From: JAJFJD01 sp965228695
GTDB taxonomy: Bacteria > Pseudomonadota > Alphaproteobacteria > UBA8366
DNA length: 64,000 nucleotides
Direction of reading: 5' to 3'
NCBI GenBank assembly: GCA_965228695.1
Contig: CBDDIB010000002.1
Coordinates: 434,001-498,000, forward strand
Part shown: in pieces, positions 41,952-50,608 of the stretch
Position numbering within the stretch: the first letter of the stretch is position 1
How the letters are laid out: the number at the start of each line of letters is the position of its first letter
The notes under the pieces: model-generated
The model's input: the letters and a program-made list of their open reading frames with translations, nothing else
Told to the model about the DNA's origin: nothing
Databases searched by the model: none
Made by a program: the position numbers and the translations under genes

Positions 41952-42743
41952 ATGCTGACGCTGCGATCCCTCTCCGCCAGGCGCGGCGGCCGCCCGGTCC
42001 TGCATGACATCGACCTGACGATCCGGGCCGGCGAAGTCCTCGGCATCGTCGGGCCCAACGGCGCCGGGAAGTCGACGCTGATGCGCGCCGCCGCGGGCCT
42101 GACGCCCCCGACCGCCGGCACTGCGATGCTGGACGGCGAGCCGATCGCCGCCTGGAGCCGCGCCGCGCTCGCCCGCCGCGTCGCCTATCTGCCGCAGAAC
42201 GCCGACTGTCATTGGCCAATGACCGTGGCCCGGGTGGTTGCCTTGGGGCGGTTGCCGCATCTTACGCCGTGGCAAGGCCCGACGGCCGCGGACGCGCAGG
42301 CGATCGACCGCGCGATGGCGATGGCCCAGGTCGCCGACCTGTCCGCCCGCCGCATCGACAAGCTTTCGGGCGGCGAGAAGGCCCGCGTGTTGTTGGCGCG
42401 CGCCCTGGCCGGCGATCCGGCGCTGCTGCTCGCCGATGAGCCGGTGTCCGACCTCGACCCCTATCACCGGCTGGACGTGATGAGCCATCTGCGCCGCCTC
42501 GCGGACGACGGCATGGCGGTTGCCGTCGTGCTGCACGACCTGTCGCTGGCGATGCAGTATTGCGACCGGCTGGCCTTGGTCGACGAAGGCCGAATCGTCG
42601 CCGACGGCCCGCCGGACGTCACGCTGTCGCCGGACCGGCTGGCCGCGGTCTTCCGCATCACCGCGTTGCGCGGCGAGCGGGACGGGCTTCCGTATCTGTT
42701 GCCGTGGACCCACGACACCGCGGAGCCGGAAGGACATCGATGA
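41952..42743 (+). CDS. btuD: B12 ABC transporter ATP-binding protein BtuD
   Basis: 263 residues. Walker A is VGPNGAGKSTLMRA, Q-loop AYLPQNADCHWPMTV, signature LSGGEKARVLLARALA and Walker B LLLADEPVSDLDPYH. It begins one base after the btuC stop codon. It belongs to the HmuV/BtuD ATPase group of siderophore, heme and cobalamin importers. The cobalamin assignment rests on the riboswitch. Confidence 0.92.
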   Translation: MLTLRSLSARRGGRPVLHDIDLTIRAGEVLGIVGPNGAGKSTLMRAAAGLTPPTAGTAMLDGEPIAAWSRAALARRVAYLPQNADCHWPMTVARVVALGRLPHLTPWQGPTAADAQAIDRAMAMAQVADLSARRIDKLSGGEKARVLLARALAGDPALLLADEPVSDLDPYHRLDVMSHLRRLADDGMAVAVVLHDLSLAMQYCDRLALVDEGRIVADGPPDVTLSPDRLAAVFRITALRGERDGLPYLLPWTHDTAEPEGHR

Positions 42744-43657
42744 GCCTTTCGATCGCCCGCCACGCCCTGTTGATCAAGAGCGCGCTGCGCGAGCCGATCT
42801 GGTTGGCGGTTGCCGTGTCGGCGGCGCTTCATGTCGGGGCGATCGCCTGGATAATGTCGCCCGACACGTCACCGCGGGACGCGAAGGTCGCCGGCGGCCA
42901 GGTGATCATCGAGGTAGCGGTTGTCGAGGGGCCGGAACGGCATCCGGGGGCGGACACCGGCGAGGATCGCGACCGGCCGTCGCCGTCCTCCACGCCCGTC
43001 CGCGCCGCACCCCAACCCGATCGTCACCGAGCGGCCGACCGGATGGCGGACCACGTACCGGACCCGACGGTCGACCACGCCAACGACAGTCTTGCGGTCA
43101 AACCCGAGACCGCCGTCCCCGACGAGCCCGCATCGACGACGCGCCCTGTCGAAGCTCCGTTGCCGGCCGCGCCGCCGGAGCCTTCGGCGGTCGCCTTGCT
43201 TCAGGCACCACCACCGCCACCGCCGGCCAAGCCCGCACCGCCTGTCAGGACACCGGTCGCACCGGCGCCGCCTCCGGCAGTACCGCAACCGCATACCGAC
43301 GCGGCCGACGGAACCGACGCCCACACCGCGCCCGCCCTCGATGGAATCGAAATGCCGACCGACGACCGCGCCCATCGCGGCGGCACCAAGGGTGCATCGC
43401 CGCGCGGCGACAATCCGAAGCCGGAATATCCATTCGCCGCACGGAACCGCGGCTATCAGGGGCGGGTAATCTTACAGGTGGATGTTCTGCCGGACGGGAC
43501 CGCCGGCGGCGTCGAGCTCACCTCATCGAGCGGGTATGACAGCCTGGACGCGGCCGCCGTGCGCACGGTGCGGCGGTGGCGTTTCGTGCCGGCCCGCCGC
43601 AACGGGCAGCCGGTGGCCGCCGCGGTAACGGTGCCGGTTTTGTTCAAACTGTACTGA
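42740..43657 (+). CDS. tonB: TonB-family energy-transducing protein
   Basis: 305 residues from an ATG overlapping btuD by 4 bases. One membrane segment at about residues 19-40 (PIWLAVAVSAALHVGAIAW), a long Pro/Ala-rich periplasmic spacer (PPPPPPAKPAPPV near residues 155-170), and a C-terminal TonB domain with YPFAARNRGYQGRVILQVDVLPDG, LDAAAVRTVRRWRFVPARRNGQPV. It transfers proton-motive energy from ExbBD to BtuB. ExbB and ExbD are not in the window. It reads into the convergent gene, overlapping by 14 bases. Confidence 0.9.
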   Translation: MSLSIARHALLIKSALREPIWLAVAVSAALHVGAIAWIMSPDTSPRDAKVAGGQVIIEVAVVEGPERHPGADTGEDRDRPSPSSTPVRAAPQPDRHRAADRMADHVPDPTVDHANDSLAVKPETAVPDEPASTTRPVEAPLPAAPPEPSAVALLQAPPPPPPAKPAPPVRTPVAPAPPPAVPQPHTDAADGTDAHTAPALDGIEMPTDDRAHRGGTKGASPRGDNPKPEYPFAARNRGYQGRVILQVDVLPDGTAGGVELTSSSGYDSLDAAAVRTVRRWRFVPARRNGQPVAAAVTVPVLFKLY

Positions 43658-44315
43658 GATTGCCCGCCGGCGTCGCGTCGCCGAAAACGCGTTGCGCTTC
43701 GCGCGTCCACAGGTCGGCATAGCGGCACGGGTTCGCATTCCCCTGCCAAGGCCGGCTCTGCGCGAACTCGATCGCCTTCGGCGGCAGCGCCGGGTTGGAC
43801 TGCCCGTCCCGCCAATTCCATTCCTCGGGCAGCCGGCCGCGCAACCCGTCATGCAGCCAATCGAATTGACACAGACCCGTCCGGTCCGACCGCAGCGCGT
43901 AGTCCAGCGTCAGCGCCCGGTTCGCGGGGTGGCCGCAATTCCACAGCAATAAGGACGGCAATCGATCACAGGCGGATGCCGGATCGGCATCCTTGTCCTG
44001 GTGCCAGACGCCCATGACGGCCCGGCGCTCGTCGCGGAGTTGCCATAACTCGTAGATATCCGCCTGGAAGAGTGTGTCGCGGGTAACGAACGCGGCCCAA
44101 CCCTTGAACCCATTCAGCGCGGGAATCAGAAATCGCATGCGCCCGGCAAGATCGTCATCCGCAATACCCAACGGGCCCAGCGATGCCAGAGCGGTTCGTT
44201 TCAGGGGCGAGATTTCCACCAAATCGGAGGCGCGGCGCTGAATGGCGTAGAGGCACACATCCAAGGCCCGGTCTTCGCGGCAACCGCCGCCGACATAGAT
44301 TTTGGGATGGTCCAT
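43644..44315 (-). CDS. Glycosyltransferase-like protein of unknown function
   Basis: 223 residues from the ATG at 44315; starts at 44330 and further upstream are possible. The opening IYVGGGCREDRALDVCLYAIQRRASDLVEISPLKR resembles GT8-like glycosyltransferases, and the middle FLIPALNGFKGWAAFVTRDTLFQADIYELWQL aligns with the family region that normally contains a D-x-D metal motif; here it reads T-R-D. The C-terminal half has a conserved-looking LLWNCGHPANRALTLDYA and DWLHDGLRGRLPEEWNWRDG. Possible degenerate or atypical transferase. Convergent with tonB. Confidence 0.5.
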   Translation of the reverse strand: MDHPKIYVGGGCREDRALDVCLYAIQRRASDLVEISPLKRTALASLGPLGIADDDLAGRMRFLIPALNGFKGWAAFVTRDTLFQADIYELWQLRDERRAVMGVWHQDKDADPASACDRLPSLLLWNCGHPANRALTLDYALRSDRTGLCQFDWLHDGLRGRLPEEWNWRDGQSNPALPPKAIEFAQSRPWQGNANPCRYADLWTREAQRVFGDATPAGNLSTV

Positions 44316-44766
44316 TGGGGCGTTTTCCATCTGCTCAAACGATGTGGCGGACAGGCCCCTCCAGTCCGTCCGCCACGCCCTCAAAATGGCATAGCGTCCG
44401 GCGGCCATGGGGCCGAAAAAGGTGTAGATGGATGGCGATTTCGGAGTATTTCTCGAAGATTCGGCGTTTCGGCCCAATAGTTTATCCGGAAGTTGACCAT
44501 GATGGCCCGCATCCCCCGGATTTAGCGGGCATTTTCGCCGAATCATTGGAGTTGCCTACGGCCGAAACAGGGCTTTAAATAGCGGTTACAAACTGTGTGA
44601 CATGGGCCATTTGAACTTTCTAAGGTCACTCAACTCGTTGGCGTATCTAGTTAGTTACCGCGATGCCTAGCCTAGTTACTCCTGCATTTGTTGGTGCCAC
44701 GATACGGACATCCCCGTGAAAGAAAGTGTGGTGCGATGTCAGCCAAGTCCATGGAAAGGAGTAATC
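44316..44766. other. Upstream region of the cold-shock gene
   Basis: 451 bases. The left part (to about 44550) is the upstream region of the glycosyltransferase-like gene on the minus strand. The right part is an AU-rich leader of perhaps 150-190 nt before the cold-shock gene, as is usual for cspA-type genes. I could not identify a specific cold box. Confidence 0.35.
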
Positions 44767-44976
44767 ATGGCGACTGGAACGGTGAAGTGGTTTAACCCGA
44801 CCAAGGGGTACGGTTTCATTCAGCAGGATGACGGCTCGAAGGACGCATTCGTGCATATTTCCGCGGTCGAGCGCGCCGGTTTGGACACGCTCCGCGAAGG
44901 ACAAAAGGTCGAGTTTGAATTGGTGACGGGACGCAACGGCAAGTCCGCGGCGGAAAACCTCACCGTCCTCGACTAA
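44767..44976 (+). CDS. cspA: Cold-shock domain protein (CspA family)
   Basis: 69 residues from the ATG at 44767, with AAAGGAG six bases upstream; the open frame starting at 44716 is rejected because the family starts at MATGTVKWF. RNP1 is KGYGFIQ and RNP2 is DAFVHI, the RNA-binding motifs of the OB fold. An RNA chaperone that melts secondary structures at low temperature or in general growth. Monocistronic, with a long leader and GC-rich downstream spacer. Confidence 0.97.
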   Translation: MATGTVKWFNPTKGYGFIQQDDGSKDAFVHISAVERAGLDTLREGQKVEFELVTGRNGKSAAENLTVLD

Positions 44977-45078
44977 CCGATTTCCAGCCCGATCGCCGAA
45001 TCCGCGAATTACGCGAAAATCGGCGTACCGTGACACGGATCTTCCCGGCCGGGCATTCCCGGACGAGGCGAAGGGTGC

Positions 45079-46665
45079 TCAGGCTGTCGGCCGCACGGCG
45101 GCGAAGGAGGAGCCTTGAAGGCAGAGCCGGCCGACGTCGTCCTGCCACAACGCATCGCCTTCATGCAGAACGCCGATCGCGCGCGTCACGGCCTGAAACC
45201 CTTCCGTCTCGAACAGCTCGGTCAGCTCGGCGAAATACCTCGGTTCCGTCTCGATGACGTCCTTGATGCGGCCGGCCAGGGTCACGATGTCGGCGTCGGC
45301 CGGCGTGTCCGAGGCCGATCCCCCGTCGCCGAGATAGTCGGCCAAGTTCACCTTGTCCTCATAGGCATAGGCGATGCGTTGGAACCGCTCCCGCGGAACA
45401 TCGTCGGAGATGGTCGCGTCGATACCCATCTTCGCCGTCGTCGGCACTTTGCCGGGGACGGTGACGAGGCTGGGATCGAGCGGCTTCGCCCGCGCGTTCG
45501 ACACGATCATCACGTCGCGGTCGGCCTGCACGCGGGTCGCGACCGCCCATTCCACGTCGACCGAATCGAACACGTCGATTTCGTCGTCGACCACGGTGAC
45601 ATGCTTCATATCGGCGACCGACAGGGCAGCCATCATCGCATTCTTGCCGTCGCCGGTATGCGGCTTAATGGCGATCGTCGCATGCCAGTGGCAGCATCCG
45701 CCGGGCGTGATGTTGACCGCGGTGACCTGAACGCCCGCTTCCTTGCAGGCGCGCCGGACGGCGGCTTCGTAGATCGGCCCGGACGGCCAGATGTTCTCCC
45801 ACGGCATATGCAGCGCGTAGTAGACCGCATCCCGACGCATCGACACCGCCTTGACCCGGACCAGCGGGTTCCAATGCAAGCCGCCCATCAGGCGCGTGAA
45901 TTCGCCGAACCGTCCTTCCGGGCGAGTCCAGCCGGTCGGCAGGATTTCCGCTTCGAGAACGATTTCCGCATTCGCCAGGCAAGGGACGTCGACCGTGCGG
46001 CAGGGCGTCATGTCGACCGCATCGCCCATCATGCCGCCGGCGATGGCGACCTCGTTCGTGCCGATCGGCGCCTTATAGGTTGCCGCGATGATCTCACTCG
46101 GGTGCGCGCCGATGTTGATCGAAATCGGCAGCGGCTTGCCCGCCTTGTAGGCCTTCTCGGCGAAATTGCGCATGTTGTTGGGCGTGACGATATCGATCCC
46201 GGTGGTGTTGCGATCCTTCACCAGGAAGCGGTAGATGCCCGCGTTGAGGCCATGTTCCTCGTCCTGCGCGAGCGTGATGCCCGCCGTGATCATGGGCCCG
46301 CCGTCGAGCACCGAGAAGAGCGGGATCGGCAGGCGGAACAGGTCGACATCGTCGCCTTCCTGGATCACCTCGCGCGCGGGGCCGACATTGACGGTCTTCG
46401 GGTCGACCGGTCGGTCGAGGCCGCGGCGCACGCGTCCTTCGATCTCGTCGAAAGGGCAATCCATCGCGATCGACAGCCGCTCGCGGCTGTTCAACACGCC
46501 GGAGACCACCGGCATGTCGTAGCCGATGACGTTGGTGAACAACAGGGCCGTTTCGGCCTGATCCACCAACGCGGCGATGTAGCGGATGTCGACGGGTTTG
46601 GATATCTCGACCAATTCGCCCGCGTCGCGCAGATCGTCGAGAAGTTGCCGGAAGGTTGCGACCAT
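45079..46665 (-). CDS. UbiD-family prenylated-flavin decarboxylase
   Basis: 528 residues from the ATG at 46665, with GGAGAGA upstream. UbiD fold: FRLPIPLFSVLDGGPMITAGITLAQDEE, GRFLVKDRNTTG-like NAGIYRFLVKDRNTTGIDI and the catalytic Glu-rich segment TGWTRPEGRFGEFTRLMGG, where family members carry EGPFGEF with the Glu pair of the Arg-Glu-Glu triad. C-terminal VVDDEIDVFDSVDVEWAVATRVQADRDV fits. UbiD uses prenylated FMN made by UbiX; no ubiX is adjacent. Substrate not predictable: could be an aromatic or unsaturated acid. Convergent with no gene; lone unit. Confidence 0.9.
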   Translation of the reverse strand: MVATFRQLLDDLRDAGELVEISKPVDIRYIAALVDQAETALLFTNVIGYDMPVVSGVLNSRERLSIAMDCPFDEIEGRVRRGLDRPVDPKTVNVGPAREVIQEGDDVDLFRLPIPLFSVLDGGPMITAGITLAQDEEHGLNAGIYRFLVKDRNTTGIDIVTPNNMRNFAEKAYKAGKPLPISINIGAHPSEIIAATYKAPIGTNEVAIAGGMMGDAVDMTPCRTVDVPCLANAEIVLEAEILPTGWTRPEGRFGEFTRLMGGLHWNPLVRVKAVSMRRDAVYYALHMPWENIWPSGPIYEAAVRRACKEAGVQVTAVNITPGGCCHWHATIAIKPHTGDGKNAMMAALSVADMKHVTVVDDEIDVFDSVDVEWAVATRVQADRDVMIVSNARAKPLDPSLVTVPGKVPTTAKMGIDATISDDVPRERFQRIAYAYEDKVNLADYLGDGGSASDTPADADIVTLAGRIKDVIETEPRYFAELTELFETEGFQAVTRAIGVLHEGDALWQDDVGRLCLQGSSFAAVRPTA

Positions 46666-46868
46666 GCCTTGTCTCTCCACCCAATTTGGGAATTCACGGT
46701 AACGGTTTGAATTTTCGAGCATTGCCGGTGGGTCGGCAAGGCCCGGAGCGCGGCCTTGTCACCGCGATACAAACGCTCATCCGAAGGACGACTTGCTGTT
46801 ATACTATCCCCGGACCCGCCCCTATGTCAGTTCGACGGTCGGATTGCGGGCCGGGGATGGGGACACGC

Positions 46869-47435
46869 ATGCAGATTGAACGCTACGCACCGACTTGGCA
46901 CAGGAAGGTTGTCGCCCTGGCCAAGGAGGCTTTCGGCGAGGGCTATTTTTCGAAACCCGGCGAGATCGCCAGCGATCCGGATACCATCATGCTGGTCAGC
47001 ACCGAAACGGACGACCAGCTGCTTGGATTGGTCCAAGGCCGCCTGCTGCCCGAAAATGCGTTGGCGGAGTATCTCGAACACAAGGTGAGCGACGTGCCGG
47101 AGGAGGTCGCGGCGGCGGACCGCGACGGCGCCCTCGGCGTGATAGAGATCGTGGCGGTCGCCGAGACGCAGCGCGGCACCGGGCTCGGCACGCGGCTGAT
47201 CCGGGCGATGCATGACGCCTTGATTGGACATGGCGCGGACAAGCTGATTGTGAGTTTCAAGCACGGGCCGAGCGCGTCCCGCGTCGACGGTTTGATGGAA
47301 AAGCTTGGGTTCGAGCCGTGGACGCGCCTGCCGTCCTACTGGCAGGCGGAATGCGACGCGGGCGAATTCAAGTGCGTGGACCGGACGGACCACTGCACCT
47401 GCGAAGCGTTGCTGTACCGGAAATCGGTGTACTGA
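46869..47435 (+). CDS. GNAT-family N-acetyltransferase
   Basis: 188 residues from the ATG at 46869; an ATG at 46857 is also possible. The acetyl-CoA site is IEIVAVAETQRGTGLGTRLIRAMHDALIGHGADKLIVS, with the R/Q-x2-G-x-G/A loop, and the C-terminal region contains FKHGPSASRVDGLMEKLGFEPW. Cys-rich ending CVDRTDHCTCEALLYRKSVY is unusual for a GNAT and may bind metal. Acyl acceptor unknown. Confidence 0.75.
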   Translation: MQIERYAPTWHRKVVALAKEAFGEGYFSKPGEIASDPDTIMLVSTETDDQLLGLVQGRLLPENALAEYLEHKVSDVPEEVAAADRDGALGVIEIVAVAETQRGTGLGTRLIRAMHDALIGHGADKLIVSFKHGPSASRVDGLMEKLGFEPWTRLPSYWQAECDAGEFKCVDRTDHCTCEALLYRKSVY

Positions 47436-47452
47436 CGGCTAGGCCAGAAGGT

Positions 47453-47833
47453 CTAGGCCGGCATGGACACGGCCGCGGGCGTTTGCCAGGGACCGAGCAG
47501 GGCATGCGCCATCGCACGGAATCCATGGTCCGCTTGACGCATCATGCCGGGATAAAATTGCCTATTGAGCGGGCAATCGATGAGGTCCGCCGAACGGATC
47601 GGGTGGCCCAGCGATTTTTCGGTGCACTGCCAGCAGAGCAGCAGGTCCGGGCGGTTGCCGGTGGCCTTCATCCATAGATCGTTGCGGATCATGAACAACA
47701 GCGGGTCGACCGCGCCACAACATTGGCAGCGGTAGTGCCCCAGCGCCTCGCCCAGCGCGTCGTCGGCATGGCAATTCCCACAGCCTTCGGTGTGGCAGTG
47801 AAAATCAGATGTTTCGAACCTAATGGAAATCAT
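47453..47833 (-). CDS. Small cysteine-rich protein of unknown function
   Basis: 126 residues from the ATG at 47833. Seven or more cysteines and histidines cluster as HCHTEGCGNCHADD (residues about 12-25), RCQCCGAVDP and LLCWQCTE, suggesting two zinc sites or an iron-sulfur or heme site (CxxCH-like GNCH occurs, as CGNCH). The rest has MIRNDLWMKATGNRPDLLLCWQC and LNRQFYPGMMRQADHGFRAM. No signal peptide, so cytoplasmic. No family recognised. Confidence 0.55.
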   Translation of the reverse strand: MISIRFETSDFHCHTEGCGNCHADDALGEALGHYRCQCCGAVDPLLFMIRNDLWMKATGNRPDLLLCWQCTEKSLGHPIRSADLIDCPLNRQFYPGMMRQADHGFRAMAHALLGPWQTPAAVSMPA

Positions 47834-48227
47834 TCCCCGCTCCCCAATAAGGTATGCGAAATCTAGCGCATACCGCATGCACCGTCTGTGACGGCAAACA
47901 CACCGAATACTGTGCGCAATATGGTTAACGAACCTTTGCTAAATACCGACATTGCCCATCGAGATGTTGGTTTGATGAAAGGGATGCAAAAAGAGTGCCC
48001 CACCGCACGCATCGGAGGTATGACGTCCATCAGCGGCGGCGGGGCGGATGCGCGACTGCGCCATAGCGGAAATGGCGGGTCCAGTGGCAGCCGCACTTTG
48101 CGGTACGCGCGCGGACCGGCGCCGAAATGACAAACGGCCGGGCGCGCACGGCAATTAAAGGTCGTGAGATCATGCCGTTAACGCTAAACTGACGCTGTGG
48201 CGGTAGCTTTTATTCCGAGATTTTTGG
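47834..48227. other. Intergenic region
   Basis: 394 bases between two divergent small genes. An 80-codon open frame on the plus strand (47888-48130) is glycine- and arginine-rich with no ribosome site or family likeness and is not called. The region contains two TTAA-flanked stretches (GGTTAACG near 47930, CGTTAACG near 48178), of uncertain meaning. Confidence 0.35.
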
Positions 48228-48527
48228 ATGCGGGACGAAAAGATGGATGATTTGGTGAAAGACCCGGCGACGAATCCGGCCCTCCGCCGCATTCGCGAGC
48301 TTTTGTTGCGCCGGAAGGCGCCCATCGACCGGCAAATCCGCGAGTATCCGACACCGATCGCCGGCTGCGACGCCCAGTTCAACCACCTGCTGGACAAGCG
48401 CCGCCGGTTGGCCCAAGACCTGAACCGATTGGACGCGATCGAAAAGAAGGCGCCGGGGGAGCAGGAACGAGCGTTGGCGGTCTTCCTACAGGAAACGGAT
48501 TACGCCGGCGAAGACCTGCTCGGCTAG
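48228..48527 (+). CDS. Hypothetical helical protein
   Basis: 99 residues (a second ATG is five codons in). The composition is strongly charged with heptad-like spacing (RRIRELLLRRKAPIDRQI, LLDKRRRLAQDLNRLDAIEKK), predicting a coiled-coil helical hairpin. No membrane segment. Ends 12 bases before the convergent NHL-repeat gene. Family unknown; coding status is supported mainly by codon bias and position. Confidence 0.45.
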   Translation: MRDEKMDDLVKDPATNPALRRIRELLLRRKAPIDRQIREYPTPIAGCDAQFNHLLDKRRRLAQDLNRLDAIEKKAPGEQERALAVFLQETDYAGEDLLG

Positions 48528-48539
48528 CCGCCGAGACCG

Positions 48540-49502
48540 TTACGCCACTTTCTCCAGCTTTTGCAGCGAGCGGAGGTTTTTCGGCACCGGTTCGTCGCCG
48601 AAACTCGACGGCCAGTTCGTGTAGGAAACCTCGCCGACATAGATGTCGCCGCGCGAGTCGATCGCCAACCCATGCGGGGCCATGAACTTGCCGACGTCCA
48701 GGCCGGGTCCGTCCTCGCCGCCGAGGCGGGCCAGCAGCTGTCCCTTGTTATCGACGATGCTGAGGCGCGGTCCCATGTTGGGCGCGTTCCGGTTCACCCG
48801 CATGCCCGGCCCCAACTCGCCGATGAAGCAATGCGGGCACTTACCACGCGGCATGTACAGCCCGCACGGTCGGTGCAGGTTGTTCCACTGGGTTTCGTAT
48901 TTGCCGTTCGTGTCGAACACCTGGACGCGGTGGTTTTCACGGTCCGCGACATAGATCCAGCCGTCGTCGTCGGCGACGATGTTGTGCACGATGTTGAACT
49001 GGCCCGGCTCGGTGCCCGATTCGCCCCAGGTCTTCACCAACTTCCCGTCCGGCGAGTATTTGTGCACACAGGCGTTGCCGTACCCATCCGAGACGAAGAT
49101 GTGGTTGTCCGGCGACAAGGCGGTGTGGGTACAGCGGTGGAAGGGTTCATTGCTCATAAAGGGCGCCGGGGTGCCCGGCACGCCGATCTCCAGCACGATC
49201 TTGCCCTCGGTCGTGCATTTGTAGACCGCGTGACCGCCATCGTCGGTGCAATACAGCATGTCGTCGGGTCCGACATGGATGCCATGCGCGCGGGTGAAGA
49301 CATCCTCGCCCCAGGACCGCAGGAAGTTGCCCTCGCGGTCGAACACCATCATCGGGTGCTCACCGCGGTTGAAGACGTAAACCTGATCCTTGCTGTCGAC
49401 CCCGACCGCGGCCACGTCGCGAAATTCCCAACCGTCCGGCAGCTTGGCCCAGTCCTCGACCACGCGATACCTGAAATCACCGCTTCCCAGAATGACAGAC
49501 AT
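48540..49502 (-). CDS. NHL-repeat six-bladed beta-propeller protein (peptidyl-alpha-hydroxyglycine lyase-like)
   Basis: 320 residues from the ATG at 49502. Repeated NHL blades: AVGVDSKDQVYVFNRGEHPMMVFDREGNFLRSWGE, HTALSPDNHIFVSDGYGNACVHKYSPDGKLVKTWGE, IVADDDGWIYVADRENHRVQVFDTNGKY and HGLAIDSRGDIYVGEVS. The blade pattern resembles peptidyl-amidoglycolate lyase-type propellers of catabolic gene clusters. There is no signal peptide, so it is probably cytoplasmic. It is divergent from the RpiR regulator across a 209-base AT-rich spacer and may be controlled by it. Confidence 0.8.
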   Translation of the reverse strand: MSVILGSGDFRYRVVEDWAKLPDGWEFRDVAAVGVDSKDQVYVFNRGEHPMMVFDREGNFLRSWGEDVFTRAHGIHVGPDDMLYCTDDGGHAVYKCTTEGKIVLEIGVPGTPAPFMSNEPFHRCTHTALSPDNHIFVSDGYGNACVHKYSPDGKLVKTWGESGTEPGQFNIVHNIVADDDGWIYVADRENHRVQVFDTNGKYETQWNNLHRPCGLYMPRGKCPHCFIGELGPGMRVNRNAPNMGPRLSIVDNKGQLLARLGGEDGPGLDVGKFMAPHGLAIDSRGDIYVGEVSYTNWPSSFGDEPVPKNLRSLQKLEKVA

Positions 49503-49597
49503 GGCGGTTTTCCCCTCGGGTTCTGAAGTTGAAGGACCTGGGTCCATTGTCGGCGAATCCGTCGATCCGTGCAAAGCCCGCGTGACGACACCGGTTA

Positions 49598-49645
49598 TTG
49601 CAACAAAAATTGCAAAAACTTTCTAATATGAAATATATATTGCAT
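49598..49645. promoter_or_regulatory. Repeated TTGCAA operators between the NHL gene and RpiR gene
   Basis: TTGCAA, itself a palindrome, occurs at 49598-49603 and 49610-49615, 12 bases apart, and as TTGCAT at 49640-49645, within an AT-rich tract. Spacing near one helical turn and the position in a divergent spacer suggest binding of the adjacent RpiR regulator. No experimental support. Confidence 0.4.
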
Positions 49646-49711
49646 TCAAATTTTCCGGCTCGTATCCTTTCCGGCAGTTGTCGACGGCATCGGTAACGAC
49701 GGGAGGCGTTC

Positions 49712-50605
49712 GTGAGCCTAACCACGCTCATCGAAAAAAATCAGGTCCGGTTGACCGACGCGGACCGGCGTCTGCTGAAGGCATTGCTGGAAAGCCCGAC
49801 CGAAGTTTCCTATCTGTCCACGACCGACATCGCCGGCCGTGCGGGCGTCCATCCGGCCACGGCCGTCAGGCTGGCGCGAAAACTCGGATTTGGCGGTTAC
49901 CCGGACCTCCGGTCCTATCTCCAGGCCGACATCATCAATAAATCCGAGCCGGCGGACCGGATTCGAGAGAGCCTTTCGCACATGGAGGAAGGCGAAATTC
50001 TCTCGGAATTGCTTCGTCACGAGACCGATACGCTGGAACGGTTGGACAGCCGAGCGCTACAACGCAAGATCAACCAGGCCGCCCGCGCGCTCATCGACGC
50101 CGGGCATATCTTCATATTCGGCCAAGGTAATTCAACGGCACTGGTGGAGATGATGGGCCGCCGCCTGCGGCGCTCCGGGTTCCACCACACCATCCTCAAC
50201 CATCAAGACCGAGAGTTGGCGGAGAGAATCCTCCCGATGAAATCGGACGACGCCCTGTTGGCATTCGGTTTTCATTCGGTTCCGCGGGGAATCGCCACCT
50301 GCCTCAACCATTCGAAAAGGGTCGGGGCGGCATCGATTCTCGTCGGCGATCTGGTCGCGCCGCTCATCAAACCGGAACCGGACGTTACCTTGATGGCCGA
50401 CCGTGGCCTGGGCAGCGAGTTTCTGACACTCACCGTACCGATGGCGATCTGCAATGCGATCGTCCTGACGATTTCCCACCTGGACAAGGGGCGGTCCATC
50501 GCGACGCTGGAACGGCTTGCGGACCTCACCCGGGAAATTCAGGGGGAACCCCGCGCACGGCAAACGCTGTCGCTGACCAATTCAGATTTGAGCGACGGTG
50601 AATGA
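49712..50605 (+). CDS. MurR/RpiR-family transcriptional regulator
   Basis: 297 residues from a GTG at 49712 with GGGAGGCG upstream. The N-terminal helix-turn-helix is STTDIAGRAGVHPATAVRLARKLGFGGYPDLRSYL. The C-terminal SIS domain begins AGHIFIFGQGNSTALVEMMGRRLR and normally binds a phosphosugar. Adjacent genes form an ABC importer on the same strand with a 3-base gap, so it probably controls that importer and perhaps the divergent NHL gene. Confidence 0.9.
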   Translation: MSLTTLIEKNQVRLTDADRRLLKALLESPTEVSYLSTTDIAGRAGVHPATAVRLARKLGFGGYPDLRSYLQADIINKSEPADRIRESLSHMEEGEILSELLRHETDTLERLDSRALQRKINQAARALIDAGHIFIFGQGNSTALVEMMGRRLRRSGFHHTILNHQDRELAERILPMKSDDALLAFGFHSVPRGIATCLNHSKRVGAASILVGDLVAPLIKPEPDVTLMADRGLGSEFLTLTVPMAICNAIVLTISHLDKGRSIATLERLADLTREIQGEPRARQTLSLTNSDLSDGE

Positions 50606-50608
50606 GCG

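Noticed and set aside
47888..48130. 80-codon open frame in the 47834-48227 gap
   Set aside because: No ribosome site, low-complexity Gly/Arg composition and no family likeness.
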